NCBI RefSeq assembly: GCF_008801475.1
Contig: NZ_VZPP01000013.1
Coordinates: 1 to 64,000 of the forward strand
Reading direction: 5' to 3'
Length of the DNA: 64,000 nucleotides
Origin: Pseudomonas moorei
GTDB taxonomy: Bacteria; Pseudomonadota; Gammaproteobacteria; Pseudomonadales; Pseudomonadaceae
This document shows positions 9,061 through 18,096 of the stretch, one piece after another. The position numbers were made by a program, and so were the translations under genes. Below the pieces are notes generated by a model. The model had not been told where the DNA came from. It ran no database searches and saw nothing but the letters and a program-made list of their open reading frames with translations. The first letter of the stretch is position 1; every line of letters starts with the position of its first letter.

Positions 9061-9852
9061 TTGCTTATCGAGTCCCGCCGCCGCGCCTATTTGAACGCCA
9101 TGCAGGTGGTCAATTGGCTGCCGCGCACCGAATTGCCCTTTGCTGCGCCGTCGCGGCCCGAGCTGCTGGAGCTGCAGCTGCCCGAGCCGTTGCCCGTCGC
9201 CACGGCGGCGCCGGCACCTGCGGCCCAAGCGCCTGTGGAACCGCAGGTCAAACCGGCCGAGCGGGTGAAAATCGAAGTGCCACGGCCATCGTTGGCAAGC
9301 ACGCGCACCGGGGCCAAACCGGTGGAAGAGGTCGAACAAGCACCGATCGTCGCCAGGGTCGCCCCAGTACCGCCACCTCGTTTTTCCCTGCAATTGCTGC
9401 GGGCCGGGCGTTGCCTGCTGCTGGTGGAGTTACCCACAGGCGAAGCCTTCCAGACCCGCGATCCCGCTTACCTGTTGCTCAAGGACATGCTTCGCGCCGC
9501 CGGCTTGCCGGACAGCCCGCAGATCGTCGGCGAGCCGGTGCGCTGGCCGCTGCTGGCCCGAGGCACCATGGATCAAGGCCCGGAAGCGGCGCGTGACTTC
9601 GTACAGGGCTTCATCTCGGCCCGCCTGGAAGAGGCGCCGTGCGTCTGTCTATGGCTGATCGGTCTGCCTGCCGTGCGTTTTGCCGGTGAGGCCAACGCCG
9701 AATCCTTCAATCGCGAACTCCAGGTCGAAGGCCTGGGCTCGGTCTGGGCCTTGCCTGGCCTGGAATTATTAATGGAAGAGCCACAGCGTAAGGCTGATGT
9801 CTGGCAAGCCATGCGTCGGCTGATGGCGCGCTGGAAAGAATCAAATGAGTGA
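9061..9852 (+). CDS. Conserved protein of unknown function upstream of rimI
   Basis: Unknown 263-residue protein. The N-terminal 30 residues (IESRRRAYLNAMQVV) and the C-terminal 130 look conserved, joined by an Ala/Pro-rich linker (about residues 40-110) that may explain why relatives are sometimes labelled TonB-like; it lacks a signal anchor, so I do not accept that. A TTG start at 9061 is chosen to keep the IESRRRAYL block; the first ATG (9100) would remove it. It overlaps rimI by 8 bases, so the two are probably co-expressed. Confidence 0.75.
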   Translation: MLIESRRRAYLNAMQVVNWLPRTELPFAAPSRPELLELQLPEPLPVATAAPAPAAQAPVEPQVKPAERVKIEVPRPSLASTRTGAKPVEEVEQAPIVARVAPVPPPRFSLQLLRAGRCLLLVELPTGEAFQTRDPAYLLLKDMLRAAGLPDSPQIVGEPVRWPLLARGTMDQGPEAARDFVQGFISARLEEAPCVCLWLIGLPAVRFAGEANAESFNRELQVEGLGSVWALPGLELLMEEPQRKADVWQAMRRLMARWKESNE

Positions 9853-10297
9853 CGCTGTATCGTTCCGCCCGATGACCGAGGCGGACCTCGAAGCTGTACT
9901 GAAAATCGAATACGCGGCCTACAGCCATCCCTGGACACGCGGGATTTTTCTCGATGGCCTGGGCAAATACCAGATCTGGCTGATGTTCGAAGGGCAGCAG
10001 CAGGTAGGCCATGGCGTAGTGCAGATCATCCTAGATGAGGCGCATCTGTTGAACATCACCGTCAAACCGGAAAACCAGGGCCGTGGACTGGGTTTGACGC
10101 TGCTGGAGCATTTGATGTCGATTGCCTACAAGGCCGATGCCCGGGAATGTTTCCTGGAAGTGCGCGACAGCAACACCGCGGCGTTCAAGCTGTATGAGCG
10201 CTACGGCTTCAATGAGATTGGACGGCGCCGGGATTACTACCCGGCGGTGGGCGGACGGGAAGATGCAGTGGTCATGGCCTGTACGCTGGTAGATTGA
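9845..10297 (+). CDS. rimI: RimI, ribosomal protein S18 alanine N-acetyltransferase
   Basis: GNAT-family enzyme that acetylates the N-terminal alanine of ribosomal protein S18. The 150-residue protein has the acetyl-CoA binding signature (ENQGRGLG, about residues 76-83) and the family C-terminal half, including EVRDSNTAAFKLYERYGF. Length is normal. It overlaps the preceding gene by 8 bases; that pairing fits Pseudomonas order. Confidence 0.92.
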   Translation: MSDAVSFRPMTEADLEAVLKIEYAAYSHPWTRGIFLDGLGKYQIWLMFEGQQQVGHGVVQIILDEAHLLNITVKPENQGRGLGLTLLEHLMSIAYKADARECFLEVRDSNTAAFKLYERYGFNEIGRRRDYYPAVGGREDAVVMACTLVD

Positions 10298-10365
10298 GCA
10301 TCTTTGTTACAAATTAAGCGCCGATTGCTGTGCAGGAGCCGCCAAAGGCTCCTGTCCAGGATCGA

Positions 10366-10770
10366 TCAACGCTTGCGGTCCAACGGATCGCGCCGCGCCA
10401 TTTCCTCTTCATCCAGTCCATTGCCCCCACCGATGTCGTTTTCATCGACAATGCTCAAGTCCCAATCAGCCTGGTCACCGTTACCCGCTTCATGGGCATC
10501 CCGGGCACCGTCTTCCCGGATCAGGGTTTCCGGGCTCATGTCATCATCCGTAGGCTCATGGTCAGCGGTCGATGCACCGGTCATGCCCGCTTCGCGAACG
10601 CGCCGACGGGGCATCTGTTGCGCTTGCTCGTTGTCCGGCAACTCGTCACCGATCCTGGCATCGGGCTCTTCGTCGTCGAAATCCAGCTCATGCACCGAAC
10701 CCATGCGGTCTTCGTTATCATCGATGGGTTCTGGTTGCACCGCATCATACGGACGTCGTGAATCAGTCAT
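10366..10770 (-). CDS. Very acidic, probably disordered protein
   Basis: Unknown 134-residue protein dominated by Asp and Glu with few hydrophobic residues (for example DFDDEEPD near residue 30 and GLDEEEMARRDPLDRKR at the end). It has no signal peptide, membrane segment or enzyme motif, and is likely intrinsically disordered. Relatives in Pseudomonas are sometimes annotated as serine kinase/phosphatase, but I see no kinase or phosphatase motif. It is transcribed divergently from the carbonic anhydrase gene. Confidence 0.75.
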   Translation of the reverse strand: MTDSRRPYDAVQPEPIDDNEDRMGSVHELDFDDEEPDARIGDELPDNEQAQQMPRRRVREAGMTGASTADHEPTDDDMSPETLIREDGARDAHEAGNGDQADWDLSIVDENDIGGGNGLDEEEMARRDPLDRKR

Positions 10771-10938
10771 GGCAATTCCTCATACTGTGGGTCTTACTAC
10801 GGTGGACCCGCTGGGTTACTGAGAATTCCACCGGCTTGGAGCGCCATTTCAGTGCATCGGGTGGCATCTGCATAAAGCGCGTGACCCCGACGGGCGGTTG
10901 TCTGTCAAAGCTGCGCATCATTCTCGAGGCTTCAATGC

Positions 10939-11583
10939 ATGAACGAATTACAAGATCTGATCGATAACAACGAGCGTTGGGCTGACGCGATCACCAAAGA
11001 AGATCCTGACTTCTTCGCCAAGCTGGCTCGCCAACAGACTCCCGAGTACCTGTGGATCGGCTGTTCCGATGCCAGGGTGCCGGCCAACGAGATCGTCGGC
11101 ATGCTGCCGGGCGACTTGTTCGTCCACCGTAACGTGGCCAACGTCGTGCTGCACACCGACCTCAACTGCCTGTCGGTGATTCAGTACGCGGTGGACGTAC
11201 TCAAGGTAAAACACATCCTGGTGACCGGCCACTATGGTTGCGGTGGCGTGCGAGCCTCGATGCAGGATCGCCAGTTCGGCCTGATCGATGGCTGGCTGCG
11301 TTCGATTCGCGATCTCTACTACGAGAAGCGCGAAGAACTCGCCAAACTGGCCACCGAAGAGGAGCAGGTCGACCGTCTCTGCGAACTCAACGTGATTCAG
11401 CAAGTGGCCAATGTCGCCCATACCAGCATCGTGCAAAACGCTTGGCACCGCGGGCAGAACTTGTCGGTCCACGGTTGCATCTACGGCATCAAGGACGGTC
11501 GCTGGAAAAGCCTGAACACCACCATCAGTGGTTTCGAGCAATTGCCGCCGCAGTACCGCCTGCGTCCGGTCGAAGCGCAGTAA
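10939..11583 (+). CDS. can: Beta-class carbonic anhydrase
   Basis: Zinc enzyme interconverting CO2 and bicarbonate. All beta-class ligands are present: Cys42, Asp44 and Arg46 in GCSDARVPA, and His98 and Cys101 in GHYGCGG. The length of 214 residues is normal for the cytoplasmic Can type. It ends five bases before the convergent SET-domain gene, with no obvious terminator between. Probably the orthologue of P. aeruginosa PA4676. Confidence 0.95.
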   Translation: MNELQDLIDNNERWADAITKEDPDFFAKLARQQTPEYLWIGCSDARVPANEIVGMLPGDLFVHRNVANVVLHTDLNCLSVIQYAVDVLKVKHILVTGHYGCGGVRASMQDRQFGLIDGWLRSIRDLYYEKREELAKLATEEEQVDRLCELNVIQQVANVAHTSIVQNAWHRGQNLSVHGCIYGIKDGRWKSLNTTISGFEQLPPQYRLRPVEAQ

Positions 11584-11588
11584 CGCCC

Positions 11589-12113
11589 TCAATCGAACAG
11601 GTGCCGACGCCAGCGCTGTAAAAATGCCTGGCCGTCGGCGTTTGGCGATTCATCGTAGCCGGTGATCCAGCCGCGACATTTGTACGAACCGCACCGACAG
11701 GCGAACTGACGCAACAGTTTGTCTTCGGTGGCGGCGTAGTCAATCGTCAGCCAGTCACCTTTCTGTATGTCCTTCAGCGCCCAAAGCCACAGCTCACTCA
11801 TGTCGAGAAAGACATTCGGGTCGCAAGAGTGTTGCAGCAATCCACAGAAGCGTGGGTCGAAGACATGCACGCCGGGAGCGAGTTGCCGGGTATGCCTGCA
11901 GCGATAGGGCAGGAGTTGTCCCGATGTCCGGCACATTCGACTGATACGCGGAAATTCGCGCAAGGCAGCAATGGCGACCGCTGTGCCTCTTTCGTCGGCA
12001 ATGACCTCGAAGTCGGCCCGAGAGGGGAATCCCAGGCGAATCGGCAGATGCGCAAATGGATAGACACCGGCTGGCGGTGCGGCGAGAGGACTGCGAGGGG
12101 CATTGGCTTTCAT
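11589..12113 (-). CDS. SET-domain protein, putative protein-lysine methyltransferase
   Basis: Compact 174-residue SET-domain protein. Visible elements in order: an ERGTAVAI segment at the SAM-binding start, LQHSCDPN (the NHSCDPN motif with Gln for Asn) near residue 93, LTIDYAA with the expected catalytic-region tyrosine, and a post-SET CRCGSYKCRGW zinc motif near residue 139. SET proteins transfer methyl groups from SAM to lysines; the target here is unknown. The ATG has a good ribosome site (aaggat). It faces the carbonic anhydrase gene tail to tail. Confidence 0.85.
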   Translation of the reverse strand: MKANAPRSPLAAPPAGVYPFAHLPIRLGFPSRADFEVIADERGTAVAIAALREFPRISRMCRTSGQLLPYRCRHTRQLAPGVHVFDPRFCGLLQHSCDPNVFLDMSELWLWALKDIQKGDWLTIDYAATEDKLLRQFACRCGSYKCRGWITGYDESPNADGQAFLQRWRRHLFD

Positions 12114-12265
12114 AACGATCCTTGTTGGCTGGTGCTGCGACTTCCTCTAACTGACGATCCTGTCAGCACTGCAGCACAGGGTTACACCCCCAGCCTCTCG
12201 CAGATGAGTGGGCGGGTCTACTGTCATAACTGACAGCAAGGCTCGCCGTTCATCGGTTGATCCGT

Positions 12266-13438
12266 TTATAACGCCGGAGCGGGAATTGCGGTCTCGGGTG
12301 CAGGTGCCTTGAGTTGTTTGAGCTGGACCTGGATCGCTGCGGACGCGCATTTGCCCGCGGCTTGTTGAGGCGTCAGATTGCGGATCGAGGTGTAGAACAA
12401 CTCACAGGTTTTATCTTTCTGGGCCACTTGCCAGGTTTGCGTGCAACTCCTGAGCTCAATGTCGGCATTGCTGTCAGTCTCGCGGCCCATCGCGGCCTGC
12501 CAGCACGCGGCACTCAGGTCCTGCCCCATGACTTTCAGTCCCGCGGCATCGGCTTTGGCCTTGGCATCGCTGCCGGAGTAGTTAGCCGGGTCGGCGGCAT
12601 ACCAAATGTAGCTCGGGTGGTTGGCACCCAGCACGGGTACTTTGAGGCCTTCGTTCGGGCTGATACTCACCAGTCCCAGGACGTTCACCGTCGGCCCGTA
12701 CTGCTGTTTGATCCAGTTACGCACAGGCGTACCAAACGCGACCATCGGTACGGCATCGCCGCTGGCCTTACGGCTGAAGTTCTTGACCATGGTGGTCTGG
12801 TAATCCTTGAAATAATCGTAGACACCTTCCAGGTCCTTGCCGGCGTTGGATGGCGCGGCAATCGGCGCGATGTCGATGATCGTCTGGTAACTCGGCGTTT
12901 GCTCGGCCGGGACGCCATTGATGGTCAGCAGCGAGGCCCAGCGATCTGTCGTGGCCGACTTGAGGTAATCCTGGGCCTGGGTCAATGAGTAATCGGGTGG
13001 GAAGTGCAACAGTTCGACGGTTTTGCGGTTCTCCAGCGCCATGCCCAGCGGCAGGAAGAAATACCAGTCATAGGCCCATTTGCCGTCGGCATTCAGTTTG
13101 CTGGCGCCGGTGTAAGCCAGATCGCCGGCGTCGAGCAGCGCCGTCAAGGGTTTTTGATAGTCGGCGGGTACGCCGCTGATGACAGTGAAGAGCTGACCAT
13201 TATCGCTTTTGACCAGAACCTTCGCCTCGCTATAGCCATCGCGCTGCACGCTTTGGGTCAGGTAGTGCTCGACCGTTTGTTCAAGTGTCCAGTTGCGAAA
13301 GCAAATCACGTTGCAGTTGTTGGGGTATGCAAAAAGACGCGTGAGGCGCTCGGTGCTACCCAGGTTCAGGGTCACATCGGCGTGGGCGGCGGCGCTCAGG
13401 GTAAGCGCCGCGAGAGACAGTCCTGCAAGTTTGAACAT
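12266..13438 (-). CDS. Secreted protein of unknown function
   Basis: I do not recognise this 390-residue protein. It has a clear signal peptide (MFKLAGLSLAALTLSAAAHA, cleaved after residue 20) and no later membrane segment. Cys42 and Cys46 (NCNVICF) and four C-terminal cysteines could form disulphides. A Pro/Ala-rich tail (APAPETAIPAPAL) ends it. Aromatic-rich central segments such as WAYDWYFFLPLG suggest a periplasmic or surface protein. A strong ribosome site (aaggatct) precedes the ATG. It is monocistronic or read after the fatty-acid transporter, 128 bases away. Confidence 0.8.
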   Translation of the reverse strand: MFKLAGLSLAALTLSAAAHADVTLNLGSTERLTRLFAYPNNCNVICFRNWTLEQTVEHYLTQSVQRDGYSEAKVLVKSDNGQLFTVISGVPADYQKPLTALLDAGDLAYTGASKLNADGKWAYDWYFFLPLGMALENRKTVELLHFPPDYSLTQAQDYLKSATTDRWASLLTINGVPAEQTPSYQTIIDIAPIAAPSNAGKDLEGVYDYFKDYQTTMVKNFSRKASGDAVPMVAFGTPVRNWIKQQYGPTVNVLGLVSISPNEGLKVPVLGANHPSYIWYAADPANYSGSDAKAKADAAGLKVMGQDLSAACWQAAMGRETDSNADIELRSCTQTWQVAQKDKTCELFYTSIRNLTPQQAAGKCASAAIQVQLKQLKAPAPETAIPAPAL

Positions 13439-13566
13439 GCTCAGATCCTTTTCAGCGTATGGACCCGTTGGCGGGTACTACATACTGAAACGGCTGAAGA
13501 CACATTTCAAATGTGGGCGCTTCACCACCTCCCACAAAAGCTCCAGGGTGTTCGAAAGATGCCGGG

Positions 13567-14985
13567 CTACGGCATTACCGGCGGCGTATACGCCAGCGTC
13601 GTCCCCAGCGCCCAGAGCAACAGCAGCACCAGAGGCGTGTGCACCAGCAGTTGCACGAATGAAAAGCCGATCAGGTCCCGCGCCTTCAGCCCCAACACAC
13701 CCAGCAGTGGCAGCATGTAGAACGGGTTGATCAGGTTGGGCAGGGCTTCGGCGGCGTTGTAGATCTGCACGGCCCAACCCAGGTGGTACTTCAGATCCGT
13801 GGCCACTTGCATCACATAGGGCGCCTCGATGATCCACTTGCCGCCACCGGACGGAATGAAAAAGCCGAGGATTGCCGAGTACACACCCATCAGCAGCGCA
13901 TAGGTGTCGTGGGAAGCGATGCTGACGAAGAAAGTCGAGATGTGGTGGGCCAGGGTCTGGGCATCGGCACCTTTGACCGTGGTCATCAACGCGGCGATCG
14001 AGCCGTAGAGTGGAAACTGGATCAGCACGCCGGTGGTGGTCGGGACCGCACGGGCCACGGCGTCGAGGAAGCTGCGCGGGCGCCAGTGCAGCAGCGCACC
14101 GAGCATGATGAACAGGAAGTTATAGGTGTTGAGGCCGGAGATCGCGCTGATCGCCGGTTTGGTCGAAAACTCGTGGAACAGCCATCCGGCGGCCAGCAGC
14201 ACCAGCAAAATGATCAGCAGCGGGCTGTGCTCCAGCCATTCGCCGGGACGGGTGCGCGGTTGCAGCGGTGGTAGATTGAAGCTCGGGTCGACACCGCAGT
14301 CCTTGGCGTCCCGTGCCGAGTTGGGGCCGGGGGCGGTCGCGTAGGCGATGATGATCGAGACGACGACCAGCGCCAACAGCATCGCACCCGACTGCCAGAG
14401 AAAGATGGTCTGGGTGAAAGGAATGACCCCGGTGATCGACAGAATCGACGGTGGCAGGCTGGCCGGGTTGGCCTGCAATTGTGCCGCAGACGACGACAGG
14501 CCCAGGGCCCACACCGCGCCAAGGCCAAGATACGCCGCGGCGCCGGCGGCGCGGTAGTCCATTTTCAGGTCGGTTCGGCGGGCGAGGGCGCGCACCAGCA
14601 AGCCGCCGAACACCAGCGACAGGCCCCAGTTCAGCAGCGATGCAACCATGGAAATCAGCGCCACCCAAGCCACGGCGGAGCGACCGTTTTTCGGGATCTT
14701 CGCCAGACGGTCAATCAGCTTGACGGCCGGTGGCGAGCTGGCGACCACATAACCGCCGATCACCACGAAAGCCATCTGCATGGTGAACGGGATCAGGCTC
14801 CAGAAACCGTCACCGAATGCCATCGCTGCATCGGTGGGTTTGGCGCCCATGGCCATGGTGGCGAGTGCGACGATAATCACGGCGAGCGCGGCAAACACCC
14901 AGGAATCGGGGAACCAGCGTTCGGCAAAGCTTGAGCAGCGCAGGGCAAAGCGGGCGGAGCGGCTATCTTCGATATCAGCGGCCAC
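13567..14985 (-). CDS. AtoE-like short-chain fatty acid transporter
   Basis: Inner-membrane transporter of the AtoE family (TIGR00366), which takes up short-chain fatty acids such as acetoacetate or butyrate. The 472-residue protein has about 12 hydrophobic segments and the family segment FFIPSGGGKWIIEAPY near residue 378. It uses a GTG start, supported by agaggt eight bases upstream. It is divergent from the MHS transporter and has no neighbouring acetoacetate degradation genes, so the substrate is open. Confidence 0.87.
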   Translation of the reverse strand: MAADIEDSRSARFALRCSSFAERWFPDSWVFAALAVIIVALATMAMGAKPTDAAMAFGDGFWSLIPFTMQMAFVVIGGYVVASSPPAVKLIDRLAKIPKNGRSAVAWVALISMVASLLNWGLSLVFGGLLVRALARRTDLKMDYRAAGAAAYLGLGAVWALGLSSSAAQLQANPASLPPSILSITGVIPFTQTIFLWQSGAMLLALVVVSIIIAYATAPGPNSARDAKDCGVDPSFNLPPLQPRTRPGEWLEHSPLLIILLVLLAAGWLFHEFSTKPAISAISGLNTYNFLFIMLGALLHWRPRSFLDAVARAVPTTTGVLIQFPLYGSIAALMTTVKGADAQTLAHHISTFFVSIASHDTYALLMGVYSAILGFFIPSGGGKWIIEAPYVMQVATDLKYHLGWAVQIYNAAEALPNLINPFYMLPLLGVLGLKARDLIGFSFVQLLVHTPLVLLLLWALGTTLAYTPPVMP

Positions 14986-15188
14986 GGGGGAGTACCTCTA
15001 ATTTTTATGTTTGTTGTGGTCTTTTGGGACGGTAGAAGCCCCTCTGGACAGACAACAACATTAATTCACCGGGAAGTTTTTTGCGGGGCTGTTTTGTGGC
15101 TATGGGACTTTGGTCTAACGGGTTGTCCGCCAGCGCGTTTGCGTAGACCATGGGCGCCTTGGTTTTTGCCTGCACCAGAGTTCTTTTC

Positions 15189-16502
15189 ATGACTGCCAAC
15201 ACCGTTTCGCGCCCGGCGCCGTTCAACCGCTCGGACTACAAGACCCTGGGGCTCGCGGCCCTCGGCGGGGCGCTGGAAATCTACGATTTCATCATCTTCG
15301 TATTTTTTGCGCTGACCCTGAGCCAGCTGTTTTTCCCGCCGGAAATGCCCGAGTGGCTGCGATTGCTGCAAAGCTTCGGCATCTTCGTCACCGGTTATCT
15401 GGCGCGGCCACTGGGCGGGATCCTGATGGCGCATTTCGCCGACCGTTTGGGCCGCAAGAAAGTCTTCAGCCTGAGCATCCTGATGATGGCGCTGCCCTGT
15501 CTGCTGATCGGCATCATGCCGACCTACGCACAAATCGGTTATTTCGCTCCGCTGTTGCTGTTGCTGCTGCGAGTGCTTCAAGGGGCGGCCGTGGGCGGTG
15601 AAGTGCCGAGCGCCTGGGTGTTCGTCGCCGAACATGCACCCGTGGGGCATCGGGGCTACGCTTTGGGCTTTTTGCAGGCGGGACTGACTTTCGGTTATCT
15701 GCTCGGTGCCTTGACGGCCACGTTCCTGGCGCAGGCTTTCACCCCGACTGAAATCCTCGATTACGCCTGGCGTTACCCGTTTCTGCTGGGCGGTGTGTTT
15801 GGCGTGATCGGCGTCTGGCTACGCCGCTGGCTCAGTGAAACGCCGGTGTTCATGGCCATGCAGGCACGGCGCGAGGAAGCCGTTGAGTTGCCGCTGCGCA
15901 GTGTCCTGCGTGAGCATCGCCTGGCCATGCTGCCGGCGATGATCCTCACCTGTGTGTTGACGTCGGCGGTGGTGGTGTTCGTGGTCATCACGCCGACAAT
16001 GATGCAGAAAACCTTCGGCATGACCGCCAGTCACACCTTCGCCTTGAGCGCATTGGGCATCGTTTTTCTGAACATTGGCTGTGTGCTCGCCGGGTTGCTG
16101 GTCGACCGCATCGGCGCCTGGCGTACGGTGATGCTGTATAGCCTGCTGCTGCCGTTGGGTATCGGTGTGCTTTACGCCTGTCTGATCAGCGGCGGCGACT
16201 GGGTCGGTCTGGCCTACGCGGTGGCGGGGCTCGGTTGCGGGGTGGTCGGTGCGGTGCCCTCGGTGATGGTCAGCCTGTTTCCGGCGCGCATTCGCGTGTC
16301 GGGCATCTCGTTCACCTACAACATTGCCTACGCCGCCTGGGCGAGTATCACACCGCTGTTGTTGATCGGTCTGATGCCCTGGAGTCCCTGGATCTGCGTG
16401 ATTTTCTGCGCGGTAATGGGTGCGGTGGGCGTGGGAAGCGCGGCGTACTTTGGCACGAGGATGCCAAAAATCGCCGGTTGTTCGGCCGCTGGCGCTACGT
16501 GA
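15189..16502 (+). CDS. MFS transporter, metabolite:H+ symporter (MHS) family
   Basis: Twelve-helix major facilitator of the ProP/KgtP/CitA branch. Signs are GALEIYDFIIFVFF in helix 1, DRLGRKK between helices 2 and 3, RVLQGAAVGGE in helix 4, and PFLLGGVFGVIGVWLRRWLSETP before the central loop. Length is 437 residues. The substrate is likely an organic or amino acid but cannot be read from the sequence. The ATG at 15189 starts the normal family N-terminus; an in-frame start at 15150 would add 13 atypical residues. Confidence 0.87.
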   Translation: MTANTVSRPAPFNRSDYKTLGLAALGGALEIYDFIIFVFFALTLSQLFFPPEMPEWLRLLQSFGIFVTGYLARPLGGILMAHFADRLGRKKVFSLSILMMALPCLLIGIMPTYAQIGYFAPLLLLLLRVLQGAAVGGEVPSAWVFVAEHAPVGHRGYALGFLQAGLTFGYLLGALTATFLAQAFTPTEILDYAWRYPFLLGGVFGVIGVWLRRWLSETPVFMAMQARREEAVELPLRSVLREHRLAMLPAMILTCVLTSAVVVFVVITPTMMQKTFGMTASHTFALSALGIVFLNIGCVLAGLLVDRIGAWRTVMLYSLLLPLGIGVLYACLISGGDWVGLAYAVAGLGCGVVGAVPSVMVSLFPARIRVSGISFTYNIAYAAWASITPLLLIGLMPWSPWICVIFCAVMGAVGVGSAAYFGTRMPKIAGCSAAGAT

Positions 16503-16631
16503 ATCAACAAGGCGACAGGGGCGCTTGAACTATTTTTGTAGGACAAAGCTGAAACGCTCTTCAGAAAAGATCTGCAAGGCCGATGGCTAGGCTGTAAATC
16601 GCTTTTTACCCCAGTCCATCGGTGCATCCCC

Positions 16632-17948
16632 ATGTTCAATAAACGCTTGAAGCAGGAGCTATCGGCTCTTCGCGAAGAACTCTCCAGCCTTCAGCAAGTG
16701 AAGGAAAGCCTGGAAAGCGAGATGCTGGTGTTGACCCTCGATACGGATGGGCGGGTTCAATCGGTCAATCAGAATTTCCTCAACGAAATGCACTACAAGT
16801 GCAACGAGCTGATTGGCCGGCATATCGAAGAAATCGTTCCCGATCATGTGAGAAATGACGAATTCCAGCTGCGGTTCAAGAACGCGATGAATCGCGGCGA
16901 GCACTTTGCCGGCGCGGTGCGCCTGTTGCGGGGTACTGGCGAGGAAGCGTGGTTGCGTTCGATCCTGCAGCCCGTGCGTTCGGCGGATGGCCGGATCAAG
17001 CATTTTTCGATTTTCTCCAGCGACCTGACCCGCACCATTGAGGCCTCCCGTGAGCACGAAAACCTGATCGGGGCGCTGGTGCGTTCGACGGCGGTGATAG
17101 AGTTCGATCTCAATGGCAACGTGCTGACCGCCAATGACCGCTTTCTCAGCGGTATGGGTTACAGCCTGGCGCAGATCAAAGGCAAACATCACCGCATCTT
17201 TTGCCTGCCGGAAGAGCACAACAGCGCCGAGTATCAGAACTTCTGGCGTCGCCTGAACGCGGGTGAGTACGTGGCTGAACGCTTCAAGCGCATCGATAGC
17301 CACGGTCGTACGGTTTGGCTGGAGGCTTCTTACAATCCGGTGGTCGATGCCAATAACCGGCTCTACAAAGTGGTGAAGTTCGCCACGGTGATCACCGATC
17401 AGGTCAATCAGGAGCAAGCCGTCGCCGAAGCCGCGAACATTGCCTACAGCACCTCGCAGCAAACCGATCAAAGCGCCCAGCGAGGCAGCGCGGTAGTCAC
17501 TCAGGCGGTGGATGTGATGCGTGATCTGGCCAAGCATATGCAAACCGCCGGCGATGGCATCGAAGCGCTCAATGAGCAGTCACTGGTGATTGGCACCATC
17601 GTCAAAACCATCAGCGGCATTGCCGAACAAACCAACCTGCTGGCGCTCAACGCCGCCATCGAAGCGGCACGCGCCGGTGAACAGGGCCGGGGGTTTGCCG
17701 TGGTGGCCGATGAGGTCCGGCAACTGGCTTCGCGCACCAGCCAGGCCACCGACGAAATTGTCGTTGTGGTGCGGCAGAACCAGGACATGGCGCGTAACGC
17801 CGTGGCCCTGATGACCGACGGCAAGCTCCAGGCCGAGCAGGGGCTGGCGTTGGCGGCGGAAGCCGGCACTGTGATCGTCGAGATCCAGGATGGCGCGCAG
17901 AAAGTGGTGAATGCTGTCGGGCAGTTCGCCAATCAGTTGGCGTCTTGA
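16632..17948 (+). CDS. Soluble PAS-PAS methyl-accepting chemotaxis protein (BdlA-like)
   Basis: Chemotaxis signal transducer of 438 residues with no membrane segment. A short coiled coil (about 1-28) leads into two PAS domains (about 30-145 and 150-265), then a short MCP signalling domain with the conserved hairpin tip EQTNLLALNAAIEAARAGEQ near residue 333. PAS-PAS-MCP without transmembrane helices is the layout of P. aeruginosa BdlA, which controls biofilm dispersal; the Aer group is an alternative. The second PAS, with GKHHRIFC and WLEASYNPV, resembles flavin- or heme-binding Aer-type PAS domains. It lies alone, downstream of the MHS transporter. Confidence 0.88.
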   Translation: MFNKRLKQELSALREELSSLQQVKESLESEMLVLTLDTDGRVQSVNQNFLNEMHYKCNELIGRHIEEIVPDHVRNDEFQLRFKNAMNRGEHFAGAVRLLRGTGEEAWLRSILQPVRSADGRIKHFSIFSSDLTRTIEASREHENLIGALVRSTAVIEFDLNGNVLTANDRFLSGMGYSLAQIKGKHHRIFCLPEEHNSAEYQNFWRRLNAGEYVAERFKRIDSHGRTVWLEASYNPVVDANNRLYKVVKFATVITDQVNQEQAVAEAANIAYSTSQQTDQSAQRGSAVVTQAVDVMRDLAKHMQTAGDGIEALNEQSLVIGTIVKTISGIAEQTNLLALNAAIEAARAGEQGRGFAVVADEVRQLASRTSQATDEIVVVVRQNQDMARNAVALMTDGKLQAEQGLALAAEAGTVIVEIQDGAQKVVNAVGQFANQLAS

Positions 17949-18096
17949 TGTCCTGCTCCTGAAGAAATCGCCTGCACTGGTTCCTGCAAGGTGTTACACG
18001 CAGGCGCTGGCGCAGGTGGCGATCTTTTCGCCCGCTCGATCCCTGTTTTGCAAGATGTCGTTACAATCGGCTCCTTCCCCCAAGGAGCAGGCATCC

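Noticed and set aside
9061..9852. TonB-like label for the gene before rimI
   Set aside because: The Pro/Ala linker alone suggests it; there is no N-terminal membrane anchor or TonB C-terminal domain.
12221..12236. CTGTCA-TAAC-TGACAG palindrome near the SET-domain gene
   Set aside because: Short arms, no T run and no promoter context; chance occurrence is likely.
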